10,144 nucleotides of DNA, taken from the NCBI GenBank assembly GCA_015655225.1, contig JAATFK010000195.1, positions 1 through 10,144 of the forward strand. Direction: 5' to 3'. Source of the DNA: Solirubrobacterales bacterium (lineage in GTDB: Bacteria > Actinomycetota > Thermoleophilia > Solirubrobacterales > Solirubrobacteraceae). The position numbers and the translations under genes are program-made. The notes below the pieces were generated by a model. It was not told where the DNA came from. It saw only the letters and a program-made list of their open reading frames with translations, and did not search any database. Of the stretch, positions 1 through 6,485 are shown piece after piece (within the stretch, counting starts at the first letter, position 1; every line of letters begins with the position of its first letter).

Positions 1-1749
1 GATGATCGACGCCCCCCAGCCGTTCTGGAAGACGGCCGTGATCACGCCGAACGCGGCGCCCGCCGAGAGCAGGTTCATGACCGAGGCCATCAACGGCACG
101 ACGAGGCTGCGGAAGACCGCCATCAGCAGCAGGAACGAGAGCGCGACGACGATCCCGATGAACAGCGGCAGCTTCGACGAGAGGACGTGGGAGAAGTCCT
201 CGAAGATCGCCGTCTGGCCGCCGACGTAGACGGTCAGGCCGGTGCCGGCGACCACCCCGGGAACGGTGTGGTTGCGCAACTGGTGCAGAAGGTCGGTCGT
301 CGACTTGTCCTGCGGTGAGCCCTTCGGCACGACCGTCGCGGTCGCGACCGCCGGGTTGCCGTTTCTGGCCGGGATGATTCTCGGCGCGGTGACCGCGACG
401 ACGCCGGGAGTCCCTCTCGCGGCCGCGACGACGCGCGTGAACTCCGCTCTCTGCTGGTCGTTGCCGATCGGCGCGACGAGCGACAGCGGGCCGTTGAAGC
501 CCGGTCCGAAGCCTCTCGCGAGCAGGTCGTACGCCTGCCGCGTCGTCGTGCTCGAGGGGTCGTTGCCCTGGTCGGAGGAGCCGAGGCGGATCCCCAGGAA
601 CGGGACCGCGATCACGAGCATGAAGATCAGTGCCCCGGCCGCGAAGATCGCGGGGCGACGCTGCAGGATCCCGGCCCACCTGCTCCACCAGGGCGACTCG
701 TCGGTGTTCGATATGCGGCCCTCGGCGGCGAGCCGTCTGCGCGTTCTGCGTCCGAGGATCCGCGGTCCGAGGAAGCCGAGGAGCGCGGGCAGCAGGGTCA
801 GGGCGGCGATCACCGTGAAGGCGACGACGATCGACGCGGCGATCGCGACGCCGTAGAGGAAGCTGACGCCGAGGGCGAACATGCCGAGCAACGCGATGCA
901 GACGGTCACGCCGGCGAACAGCACGGCGCGCCCGGAGGTGTCGACCGCGTCGATCGCGGCGATCTCGGGCGTCAAGCCACGCAAGAGCCCTTGTCGGAAG
1001 CGGGTGACGATGAAGAGCGCGTAGTCGACGCCGACTCCGAGGCCGATCAGGAGCGACAGCTCGGAGCTGAACGACGCCATCGTGATCGCGTGCGAGAGCA
1101 GGCCGATGACCGCGATGCCGGTGCCGAGCGCGAAGCCGGCGGTGACGAGCGGCAGCAGCATGCCGACGATCGAGCCGAAGACGAGGAACAGCACGATCGC
1201 CGCGGCGAGGAAGCCGAAGCCGGTGCCGCCGACGCCCTGGGAGTCGGCTGCCTCGATCGCCTGGCCGCCCAGCTGGATGTCGACGTCGGTCGTGGCCGCC
1301 GCCTGTGCGGTCTTCACGACTCTTCTGATCGCGGGCGTCTTGAGGTCGTTCGCCTGGGCGTCGAACGTCATCGTCGCGTAGGCGACGGTGCCGTCTCTCG
1401 AGATGCGTGCGCTCTGGCCCGCGTCGTACGGCGAGACGACGGCGCCGACGTCCGGCAGTCTCGCGACGTTCGCGAGCGCGGCGGAGACCCGCGCTCTGAC
1501 GTCCGGGTCGGTCACTCTTCTGCCGCCGCTGGTCGCGACGACGACGGTGTCGCTGTCGCCGGACGTTCTCGGCGAGGCTCTCTGGAGCAGCGCGAGCGCG
1601 TCGGCGCTCGGCGTCCCCTTCAATTTGAACGAGTCTCTGTAGTCGCTGCCGGCGGCACCGTGGATCACCGAGAGGGCGATCACGACGAGCAACCAGATGG
1701 CGAGGACGATGCGGCGATGCGTGAAGGACCAGCGGGCAAGTGAGCGCAT
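1..1749 (-). CDS. MMPL/RND-family membrane transporter, N-terminal 583 residues (3' end beyond window)
   Basis: The frame is open without a stop from an ATG at 1749 down to base 1, giving 583 residues. MMPL proteins are inner-membrane proton-driven exporters of lipids, drugs or other hydrophobic compounds. The layout fits: TM1 at about residues 14-30; an extracytoplasmic loop to about 175; a TM bundle at about 177-325 containing the conserved GLGVGVDYALFIVTRFR stretch (236-252), whose Asp lies in the proton-relay region of the family; a second loop (about 390-525) after a TM at 367-386; then further TM helices from 527. A family member is usually 700 or more residues, so about 150 C-terminal residues are missing. 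The start is supported by TAGCCT ending 7 bases upstream of the ATG; there is no Shine-Dalgarno sequence. It diverges from a TetR gene, its likely repressor. AGA makes up about 17 of 40 Arg codons, unusual at this GC. The substrate cannot be told. Confidence 0.93.
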   Translation of the reverse strand, partial: MRSLARWSFTHRRIVLAIWLLVVIALSVIHGAAGSDYRDSFKLKGTPSADALALLQRASPRTSGDSDTVVVATSGGRRVTDPDVRARVSAALANVARLPDVGAVVSPYDAGQSARISRDGTVAYATMTFDAQANDLKTPAIRRVVKTAQAAATTDVDIQLGGQAIEAADSQGVGGTGFGFLAAAIVLFLVFGSIVGMLLPLVTAGFALGTGIAVIGLLSHAITMASFSSELSLLIGLGVGVDYALFIVTRFRQGLLRGLTPEIAAIDAVDTSGRAVLFAGVTVCIALLGMFALGVSFLYGVAIAASIVVAFTVIAALTLLPALLGFLGPRILGRRTRRRLAAEGRISNTDESPWWSRWAGILQRRPAIFAAGALIFMLVIAVPFLGIRLGSSDQGNDPSSTTTRQAYDLLARGFGPGFNGPLSLVAPIGNDQQRAEFTRVVAAARGTPGVVAVTAPRIIPARNGNPAVATATVVPKGSPQDKSTTDLLHQLRNHTVPGVVAGTGLTVYVGGQTAIFEDFSHVLSSKLPLFIGIVVALSFLLLMAVFRSLVVPLMASVMNLLSAGAAFGVITAVFQNGWGASII

Positions 1750-1756
1750 CGGCCGT

Positions 1757-1785
1757 AGGCTACCGGAACTGAAACACGGTTGTAA
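1757..1785 (-). promoter_or_regulatory. Promoter of the MMPL gene (leaderless type)
   Basis: Read on the minus strand, TTACAA (1785-1780) is followed after exactly 17 bases by TAGCCT (1762-1757), a reasonable -35/-10 pair. The -10 ends 7 bases before the ATG at 1749, so transcription would begin at or next to the start codon. The -35 box lies inside the candidate TetR operator, so regulator binding would block polymerase. Confidence 0.55.
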
Positions 1786-1790
1786 CTGTT
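1775..1790. promoter_or_regulatory. Candidate TetR operator between the MMPL and TetR genes
   Basis: ACGGTT-GT-AACTGT (1776-1789) is an imperfect palindrome with 5 of 6 matching arm positions around a GT centre. It covers the -35 of the MMPL promoter and lies just upstream of the TetR -10, which is where an autoregulating TetR repressor of a divergent efflux gene would be expected to bind. The repeat is short, so the call is tentative. Confidence 0.4.
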
Positions 1791-1795
1791 AGGCT
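1790..1795 (+). promoter_or_regulatory. -10 hexamer of the first TetR gene
   Basis: TAGGCT ends 7 bases before the ATG at 1803, matching the TANNNT consensus and the spacing of leaderless actinobacterial promoters. No convincing -35 is seen 16-18 bases upstream, and there is no Shine-Dalgarno sequence before the gene. Confidence 0.45.
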
Positions 1796-1802
1796 CGCGT
1801 GA

Positions 1803-2405
1803 ATGGCGATTTCGCTCGATTCGGCGGGTTTGCGCTCCGATGCGCGGCGCAACCAGCGGACGATCCTGGAGGCCGCCGCCCGTCTGCTGTCGGACGACGC
1901 GGGCGCGAGCATGCAGGCGATCGCCGACGCCGCCGGCGTCTCGCGGCCGACCGTCTACCGCCGCTTCCCGACCCGCGACGCCCTGATCGAGGCGATCCGC
2001 GAGGCGATCGTCGAGGACGCGCTCGCGGTCATCTGGGAGGCCGCCGACGGGGCCGCGCCGGGCGCGGAGGACCTCGCCGGGCTGATCCGCGGCCTCGCCG
2101 CCGTCGCGATGCGCTACCCCGTGATGATGGAGCTGGGCCGCATGCGCAAGGAGGACGGCTCGGCGCCGAAGGAGTCGCCCCAGGTCAGAGAGGCGTTCGA
2201 GCGGCTGCTGCTGCGCGGCCAGCGGGACGGCTCGGTGCGCAGCGACGTGACCGCCGCGACCCTCCGGCGCGTCGTCTTCGGCGCGCTCGTCCTCTCGCTC
2301 AAGTTCGCGGCGCTCGACGGGGCGGACGTCCGCGAGGTCGGCGACGAGGTCGCGAAGATCCTGCTCGACGGCGTACGCTCGCCGGACGCGTCGCCGCCTC
2401 GGTAG
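1803..2405 (+). CDS. TetR/AcrR-family transcriptional regulator
   Basis: A 200-residue protein with a typical TetR N-terminal DNA-binding domain: a helix with RRNQRTILEAAARLL (residues 15-29), then the helix-turn-helix at about 37-57 (MQAIADAAGVSRPTVYRRFP) followed by TRDALIEAI. The remaining ~135 residues are the helical ligand-binding and dimerisation part, which is too variable to predict a ligand. TetR proteins usually repress a neighbouring transporter gene and release DNA when they bind a small molecule; the MMPL gene 53 bases away on the opposite strand is the obvious target. The ATG at 1803 was chosen because a TAGGCT -10 lies 7 bases upstream and because the helix-turn-helix then falls at the usual distance from the N-terminus. 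The GTG at 1799 is in another frame. Confidence 0.92.
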   Translation: MAISLDSAGLRSDARRNQRTILEAAARLLSDDAGASMQAIADAAGVSRPTVYRRFPTRDALIEAIREAIVEDALAVIWEAADGAAPGAEDLAGLIRGLAAVAMRYPVMMELGRMRKEDGSAPKESPQVREAFERLLLRGQRDGSVRSDVTAATLRRVVFGALVLSLKFAALDGADVREVGDEVAKILLDGVRSPDASPPR

Positions 2406-2408
2406 CAT
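2403..2408 (+). promoter_or_regulatory. -10 hexamer of the lipoprotein gene, sharing the TetR stop codon
   Basis: TAGCAT ends 7 bases before the ATG at 2416. Its first three bases are the TAG stop codon of the upstream TetR gene. No -35 is evident. It suggests the lipoprotein can be transcribed on its own as a leaderless message besides read-through from the TetR gene. Confidence 0.35.
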
Positions 2409-2415
2409 CGCGGCC

Positions 2416-2859
2416 ATGTCAAAGCCCGTCACCGCCCGCTCGCGCCTCGCGCGGCGCTCGCTCGCAGCGCTCGGCGCGCTTGCGTCCGTGGTCGTCCTCG
2501 CCGGCTGCGGCGTCGCCTCCGTCAGCACGCCGAGCCTCGGCAAGCTGAACGCGACCAGCTCGGCGCAGAACCTGATCGCCGCGCAGTCGAGAAAGCCGTT
2601 CTCCGGCGTGATCTACAAGACCGGCGGCTGGCTCGGCTTCAGCACCGACAAGAGCACGAACGACTTCGCCTACAAGAGCGCGAAGGGCGCCGACGGCGAC
2701 CTCCAGCGCCAGCTGCTGGCGATCCAGAGATCGGGCACGCCGGACTCGGCGGCGCTCGCGAAGGCCGTGCAGGCCGCCGGCACGGCCGACGGCAACGCGA
2801 ACTACGGCAAGATCGCCGCCGCGATCACGCAGCTCTCCGCCAGATCCAGCGCCGGCTAG
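2416..2859 (+). CDS. Small predicted lipoprotein, unknown function
   Basis: A 147-residue protein with a clear lipoprotein signal: a basic N-terminus (MSKPVTARSRLARR), a hydrophobic stretch at 15-28 and a lipobox ending LAGC with the modifiable Cys at residue 31. It should be lipid-anchored on the outer face of the membrane. The mature ~117 residues are rich in Ala, Ser, Lys and Gln, contain a GVIYKTGGWLGFSTDKSTNDFAY-like segment (about residues 64-86, a sequence core with Tyr/Trp/Phe) and otherwise look helical. I recognise no family. It starts 10 bases after the TetR stop, on the same strand, so it may be co-transcribed and connected with the efflux module, but this is only positional. Three of its eight Arg codons are AGA, as in the MMPL gene. 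It converges on the DUF2252 gene with a 4-base gap. Confidence 0.82.
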   Translation: MSKPVTARSRLARRSLAALGALASVVVLAGCGVASVSTPSLGKLNATSSAQNLIAAQSRKPFSGVIYKTGGWLGFSTDKSTNDFAYKSAKGADGDLQRQLLAIQRSGTPDSAALAKAVQAAGTADGNANYGKIAAAITQLSARSSAG

Positions 2860-2875
2860 CCGTCTAGACCCCGGC
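2851..2875. terminator. Possible bidirectional hairpin at the convergent gene ends
   Basis: GCCGG (2851-2855) is complementary to CCGGC (2871-2875), and inside them the two TAG stop codons (2857-2859 and, on the minus strand, 2866-2864) can pair with each other around a four-base loop. There is also a perfect 10-base palindrome, CGGCTAGCCG, at 2853-2862. The stem has an asymmetric internal loop and no T-run, so a terminator role is uncertain. Confidence 0.25.
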
Positions 2876-4240
2876 GGCGGCCGTGACGCGTCCGTCGGCG
2901 ATCGCCGCGACGAGCGCGCGGTGGTCGGTCTCGGTCTGGTCGGCGAACGCCGCGAGGGCGTCGTCGAAGACCGTGCCGCCGCCGAGGTAGGCGCCGATCG
3001 CGACCGCGTCGCCGGTGCGAGCGTGCGCGCGAGCGAGCGTCCAGGCGCAGACGCGTCCGTAGACGGCGAGGCCGGCGGGGGAGATCGTCTCGACGTCGAC
3101 CGAGGTCTTCCAGTCCCACAGCTGCCGGACGTAGAAGTCGCGCTCCGCGTCGGCGATCGCGGCGGTGCGCAGCCAGCCGAGCAGGATGTCGCTCTGCGCC
3201 TGCATCAGCCGCTGCCCCTCGACGACCCGCTGGCCCTGGTTGGCGTGCTCGCTCGGTCCCGCGAACGGGGCGAGCGTCGAGGGTGGCGCCTCCTTCACCT
3301 GGAGGAAGAGGGGGTCCGATTCGTCGCGTCCGAGCAGCAGGAGGACCCAGGTGCGGGTGCCGACGCTGCCGACGCCGACGACCTTGCGGGCGAGGTCGGC
3401 GTAGGCGTAGCGGGACAGCAGCCGGCGGCGGTCGGATTGGAGCGTCTCGGCGTAGCGGTCGATCAGCTGCTCGATGGTCCGCGCCAGGTCGCGCGCGTCG
3501 TCGTCGGGCGCCAGCTCCTCGACGGGGACGATCAGCGGCGGGTCGCTGACGATCCGGGGCGAGCCGTCCTCCTCCCGCGTCAGCTTCGCGAAGGCACGGG
3601 CGTGATCTCTGCGGCGGGCGCGCGCGGCGGTGCGCTCGAACTCGCGCGCCTGGCGGCCGGTGATCTCGGCGCGGAACTGCTCGCCGAGCGTGCTCTCCTC
3701 GACGCGGGCGTACCAGACCTGCAGCGGGCTGCTGGTCGCGAAGCCCCGCAGGGCGGTGCGGTACTCGGCGGCGAGGCCGGCCACGAGTGCGCGCCGCCGC
3801 GCGGTCTCGACGCCGCGCGCGCGGCCGACGACGGCGACGCTCGCGGCGAGCCGCTTGAGGTCCCACTCCCACGGTCCCGGGAGCGTCTCGTCGAAGTCGT
3901 TGAGGTCGAAGACGAGCGCCCGCTCGGGGGAGGCGAAGCCGCCGAAGTTGGAGAGGTGCGCGTCGCCGCAGAGCTGGACGCGGAGGCCGCTCGCCGGCGT
4001 GCGGGCGAGGTCGGCGGCCATCACGGCGGCGCTGCCGCGCAGGTAGGCGAAGGGGGAGACGGCCATGCGGCCGTAGCGGATCGGGACCAGCTCGGGGACG
4101 CGGTCGACGTCCTGGCGGGCGAGGGTGACGAGCGGGTCGAGGCGGTCGTGCGTGGCCGCCCAGTCGCCGTGGCTGGAGCGCGGAACGTCGTGGCGCAGGG
4201 CCCGGCCGGCGGCGGCGCGGTCGGCGGCCGTGGCGCTCAT
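2864..4240 (-). CDS. DUF2252 family protein (protein-kinase-like/aminoglycoside-phosphotransferase-like fold)
   Basis: A 458-residue protein with the family's hallmark motifs: RYGRM (55-59), FAYLRGSA (64-71), GDAHLSNFG (92-100), FDLNDFDE (111-118), WEWDLKRLA (124-132) and, in the C-terminal half, VVEGQRLMQ followed by DILLGW. GDAHLSNFG and the NDFDE segment resemble the catalytic-loop (Asp...Asn) and metal-binding Asp motifs of aminoglycoside phosphotransferases and protein kinases, so ATP-dependent phosphotransfer is likely; the substrate is unknown for the family. No signal peptide or membrane helix is seen, so it should be cytoplasmic. The ATG at 4240 was chosen because it overlaps the upstream gene's stop as ATGA (translational coupling); an ATG-type extension to 4321 would lie wholly inside the upstream gene. 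Length is normal for the family. Confidence 0.93.
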   Translation of the reverse strand: MSATAADRAAAGRALRHDVPRSSHGDWAATHDRLDPLVTLARQDVDRVPELVPIRYGRMAVSPFAYLRGSAAVMAADLARTPASGLRVQLCGDAHLSNFGGFASPERALVFDLNDFDETLPGPWEWDLKRLAASVAVVGRARGVETARRRALVAGLAAEYRTALRGFATSSPLQVWYARVEESTLGEQFRAEITGRQAREFERTAARARRRDHARAFAKLTREEDGSPRIVSDPPLIVPVEELAPDDDARDLARTIEQLIDRYAETLQSDRRRLLSRYAYADLARKVVGVGSVGTRTWVLLLLGRDESDPLFLQVKEAPPSTLAPFAGPSEHANQGQRVVEGQRLMQAQSDILLGWLRTAAIADAERDFYVRQLWDWKTSVDVETISPAGLAVYGRVCAWTLARAHARTGDAVAIGAYLGGGTVFDDALAAFADQTETDHRALVAAIADGRVTAAAGV

Positions 4241-4797
4241 GGCGTCATCGCCGGGAGCCGGCAGCGGGTGCTGACGGGGATCGTCTCGCCCGGCGTCGGG
4301 GCGGGATCCACCTTGCACCACGTGGTGCGCTTCGCGTCCTGGTCGACCACGCCGACGAACGGATAGGTGACGTCGGCGGCGACGACCGAGCAGCGGAAGG
4401 CGAGCGTCGCGCCGCGCACGCCGGTCTGCGTGCAGCCGGAGCGGTCCAGCGGCCCGTCGAGCCGTCTGCTCGCGATGCGGGAGCGCATGTCAGCGGTGAC
4501 CGCGGTCGTGATCGCCGCTCTCGGGGAGCTGCCGCCCCTGAGCGCCGCCGTGTGCGGCGCCTGGTCGGCGGTCACGACGATGCGGGTCTCGCGGTTCGCG
4601 CTCTCCAGCTCGGCCGGGGAGGCGGCGCCGCCGCCGGTCCCGGGATCGACCTTGTTGACGGCATGGACGATCAGCACGACGGCGACGATCGCGCCGGCGA
4701 ACGCCATCGCGGTCACGACCCACCGCAGCCACAGCGGCGGTGCGCGCCAGAGCGAGGGGGGACGGTCGTCGGAGGCACGGGGCACGAGCGCGGCCAA
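4237..4797 (-). CDS. Single-pass membrane protein with a four-cysteine extracytoplasmic domain
   Basis: About 186 residues from a TTG at 4797. A short Pro/Arg-rich cytoplasmic N-terminus precedes one hydrophobic helix at about 26-46 (VVTAMAFAGAIVAVVLIVHAV). Then follows a Gly/Ala linker and an external domain with four Cys (122, 136, 161, 179), which could form two disulfides. The spacing CTQTG...LAFRC...TTWC recalls the small Cys-containing actinobacterial secreted domains such as DUF4333, but I cannot assign it firmly. Its stop overlaps the DUF2252 start as ATGA, so the two are one transcription and translation unit. The start is uncertain: GTG at 4785 is in frame and would lose only four residues, and no strong ribosome binding site marks either. 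It may link an outside signal to the kinase-like partner, which is speculation. Confidence 0.8.
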   Translation of the reverse strand: MAALVPRASDDRPPSLWRAPPLWLRWVVTAMAFAGAIVAVVLIVHAVNKVDPGTGGGAASPAELESANRETRIVVTADQAPHTAALRGGSSPRAAITTAVTADMRSRIASRRLDGPLDRSGCTQTGVRGATLAFRCSVVAADVTYPFVGVVDQDAKRTTWCKVDPAPTPGETIPVSTRCRLPAMTP

Positions 4798-4854
4798 CGC
4801 TACTACGGCGGGGGCGCGGGCTCGGTGGTGAGCCGCGGCATGGCTGAGCGCCGA

Positions 4855-4860
4855 TAGGCT
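4855..4860 (+). promoter_or_regulatory. Possible -10 hexamer upstream of the TolB-like gene
   Basis: TAGGCT, identical to the -10 proposed for the first TetR gene, lies 41 bases before the ATG at 4902. Here a leader of about 34 bases would follow, with a weak GAGGTG Shine-Dalgarno-like sequence a few bases before the ATG. No clear -35 is seen. Confidence 0.25.
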
Positions 4861-4901
4861 TGCGGCCCCGGCGTCCAGTCCTGTCTCCGGCGAGGTGCTC
4901 G

Positions 4902-5802
4902 ATGGTCACGCGACGGTGCAGATGCTCGCGAGGACGTGCGTCGGCGGCGGCGGTCGCCGCCGTGGCGCTCGTGATGGCCGTGGCGCCGATGGCGCACGCG
5001 ACGTTCCCCGGCGGCAACGGTCGCATCGCGGCGACGTTCGACGCTCCTTCGGCGCCGGCGGGTACGCCGGCTACTTCGCCGCGCTGCCCTACCGGCGCTG
5101 GAGCTCGGGGTCGTTCGGCTCCTCCGCGATCGCGTGCGGCGTGTCGCTCGGGCAGCCGAGCGCGTACGGGCCCGGGGCCGGCGTCTCGTTCGACAGCGGC
5201 GGCGACCTCGCCGTGCTCGGCGCGTCGAACGGAACCCAGGACGTGCTCGGCCTGGTCGCTCCGAGCGGCTCCTCGACGGTGACGCTGCTGCCGGCGCAGA
5301 CGCCGGACGACCAGCAGCCGGCGTTCTCACCCGGTTCGAGCGCGTCGGCCGCGACGATCGCGTTCGAGGGGGAGAGCGCGCCGGGCAAGACCGACGTCTA
5401 CGTGCTGCGGCTGAGCCGCGCCGCCGGGCGGCGACCGTGACCGGCGGCAGCGAGGCGTCGTGGTCGCCGAGCGGCGCGGCGATCGCGTTCCTGCGCGGCG
5501 GTCAGGTGTGGCGGATGCGCGTCGGCCCGGCCGGCGCGGGCACGCGGGCGACGCAGCTGACGCGCAAGGGCGGCGCGTGGCCGGCGTGGTCGCCGGACGG
5601 CACCGCGATCGCGTTCGAGCGCGGGCCATGCGCCAGCGCGGACGACGAGTGCTCGCCGACGATCCTCACGATGTCCGCGAGCGGCGCGAATCCGCGCGCG
5701 GCGTTTAGCGCCCGCGCGCTGGCGAACCAGGGCGACGGCATCTCCTTCGGCCCCGGCCCGATCGCGTGGCAGCCCGTTCCGAACGTCAGCCGGTCGCTGT
5801 AG
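4902..5802 (+). pseudogene. Secreted TolB-like (PD40/WD40-type) beta-propeller protein, broken by two frameshifts
   Basis: Three successive frames together read as one protein. From the ATG at 4902, frame 3 gives a Sec signal peptide (MVTRRCRCSRGRAS, then an Ala/Val core ending PMAHA, residues 1-33) and the start TFPGGNGRIAATFD, typical of actinobacterial TolB-like secreted propellers. At about 5043-5045 the sense passes to frame 2 (SFGAGGYAGYFAALPYRR ... DQQPAFSPGSS ... GKTDVYVLRLSRA). That frame meets TGA at 5438-5440, and the sense passes to frame 1 at about 5421-5433 (ATVTGGSEASWSPSGAAIAF ... GGAWPAWSPDGTAIAFERG), ending with TAG at 5800-5802. AFSPG, SWSPSGAAIAF and AWSPDGTAIAF are successive PD40 repeat cores. 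Both shifts are in the sense of one lost base. The intact protein would have about 300 residues, probably exported. Either a recent pseudogene or two sequencing errors in GC-rich runs. Confidence 0.75.
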
Positions 5803-5806
5803 CGCC

Positions 5807-5820
5807 GCGCGGGTTCGCGC
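5807..5820. terminator. Weak hairpin between the convergent TolB-like and GST genes
   Basis: GCGCG (5807-5811) pairs with CGCGC (5816-5820) around a GGTT loop in the 31-base gap between the stop codons of two convergent genes. The stem is only five base pairs and no T-run follows on either side, so this is a tentative bidirectional terminator. Confidence 0.2.
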
Positions 5821-5833
5821 CGGTCTGGCCGTC

Positions 5834-6448
5834 CTACGCCTGCGGCCGCGTCGCGACCCGCTCGATCCACGCCGCCAGCGGCGCGTGCCGGGGCTCGAGG
5901 GGCTGGTGGTCGTCGAGCACGACGTGGAACAGCTCGTCGTCGGCCGGGTCGCGCCGGCCGGCGAACTTGAGGAACGGATAGGCGACGCAGTCGGCGGCGG
6001 AGAAGTCGCCGAAGAGGTAGTCGCGGCCGTCGAGCAGCGCGGTGAAGCGGTCGAGCGAGCGTCGCAGCTCGGCCGCCGCCGCGGCGATAGCCGACTCGTC
6101 CGGCGCGTCGGCGCGCTCCAGCTCGCTCGCGATCGCGTTCGGCCAGCGCTTCCAGACGAGGTTGAACCAGTCGACGAACGTCTCCAGCTCGGCTCGCCGC
6201 GCCGGCTCGGCCGGATAGAGCGGCGCCTGCGGATGGCGCGCGTCGAGGTGCGCGAGGATGACCGACGAGTCGCAGACGATCGCGCCGTCGTCGTCGAGCA
6301 CCGGCACCAAGCCCTGACCGCTGACGCGCTCGACCAGCGAGCGATCGTCGTAGTCGATCCACACCGACTCGACGGCGAGCTGCTTGTGCGCCAGGGCCAG
6401 CGCGACGCGCTCGCAGTTCGTCGACCACGGCGCTCGGTAGAGCTTCAA
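5834..6448 (-). CDS. Glutathione S-transferase-like protein
   Basis: 204 residues from a TTG at 6448. The N-terminal thioredoxin-like domain (1-77) begins MKLYRAPWSTNCERVALALAHK, has the LVPVL segment with the cis-Pro at 49 and the CDSSVILAHLD element (59-69) that usually holds the gamma-glutamyl part of glutathione. The C-terminal all-helical domain includes YLFGDFSAADCVAYPFLKF (144-162), the family's N-capping/hydrophobic-staple region. Ser9 or Cys12 is the likely catalytic residue. The enzyme would conjugate or reduce with a thiol; many actinobacteria lack glutathione, so the true cosubstrate is open. The TTG start is preferred over the ATG at 6496 because a strong GAGGGG sits 8 bases upstream and because the protein then begins exactly where GSTs do. 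It is the last gene of a three-gene minus-strand cluster, 37 bases after the 295-residue protein. Confidence 0.85.
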   Translation of the reverse strand: MKLYRAPWSTNCERVALALAHKQLAVESVWIDYDDRSLVERVSGQGLVPVLDDDGAIVCDSSVILAHLDARHPQAPLYPAEPARRAELETFVDWFNLVWKRWPNAIASELERADAPDESAIAAAAAELRRSLDRFTALLDGRDYLFGDFSAADCVAYPFLKFAGRRDPADDELFHVVLDDHQPLEPRHAPLAAWIERVATRPQA

Positions 6449-6456
6449 CGGCGCGT

Positions 6457-6462
6457 CCCCTC
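6457..6462 (-). promoter_or_regulatory. Ribosome binding site deciding the TTG start of the GST gene
   Basis: GAGGGG on the minus strand lies 8 bases before the TTG at 6448. It is one of the few strong Shine-Dalgarno sequences in the window and argues that the gene does not start at the upstream in-frame ATG (6496), which would put the site inside the coding sequence. Confidence 0.6.
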
Positions 6463-6485
6463 TTCTTGGGTACACATAAGATCGA

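Noticed and set aside
991..1743. A 250-codon plus-strand frame over the MMPL gene.
   Set aside because: Asp/Arg/Glu/Gly-rich shadow of the transporter reading frame; no motif, and the MMPL frame has TM helices and the GVDYALF signature.
2921..4366. A 481-codon open frame on the plus strand antisense to the DUF2252 gene.
   Set aside because: Its translation is low-complexity Gly/Ala/Arg/Glu/Asp/Val with no domain, while the minus strand encodes clear DUF2252 motifs. Long antisense frames are expected at this GC.
5382..5440. Programmed ribosomal frameshifting as an explanation of the split TolB-like gene.
   Set aside because: No slippery heptamer or pausing structure is evident at either site, and two shifts in one small secreted protein are more simply explained by lost bases or sequencing error.
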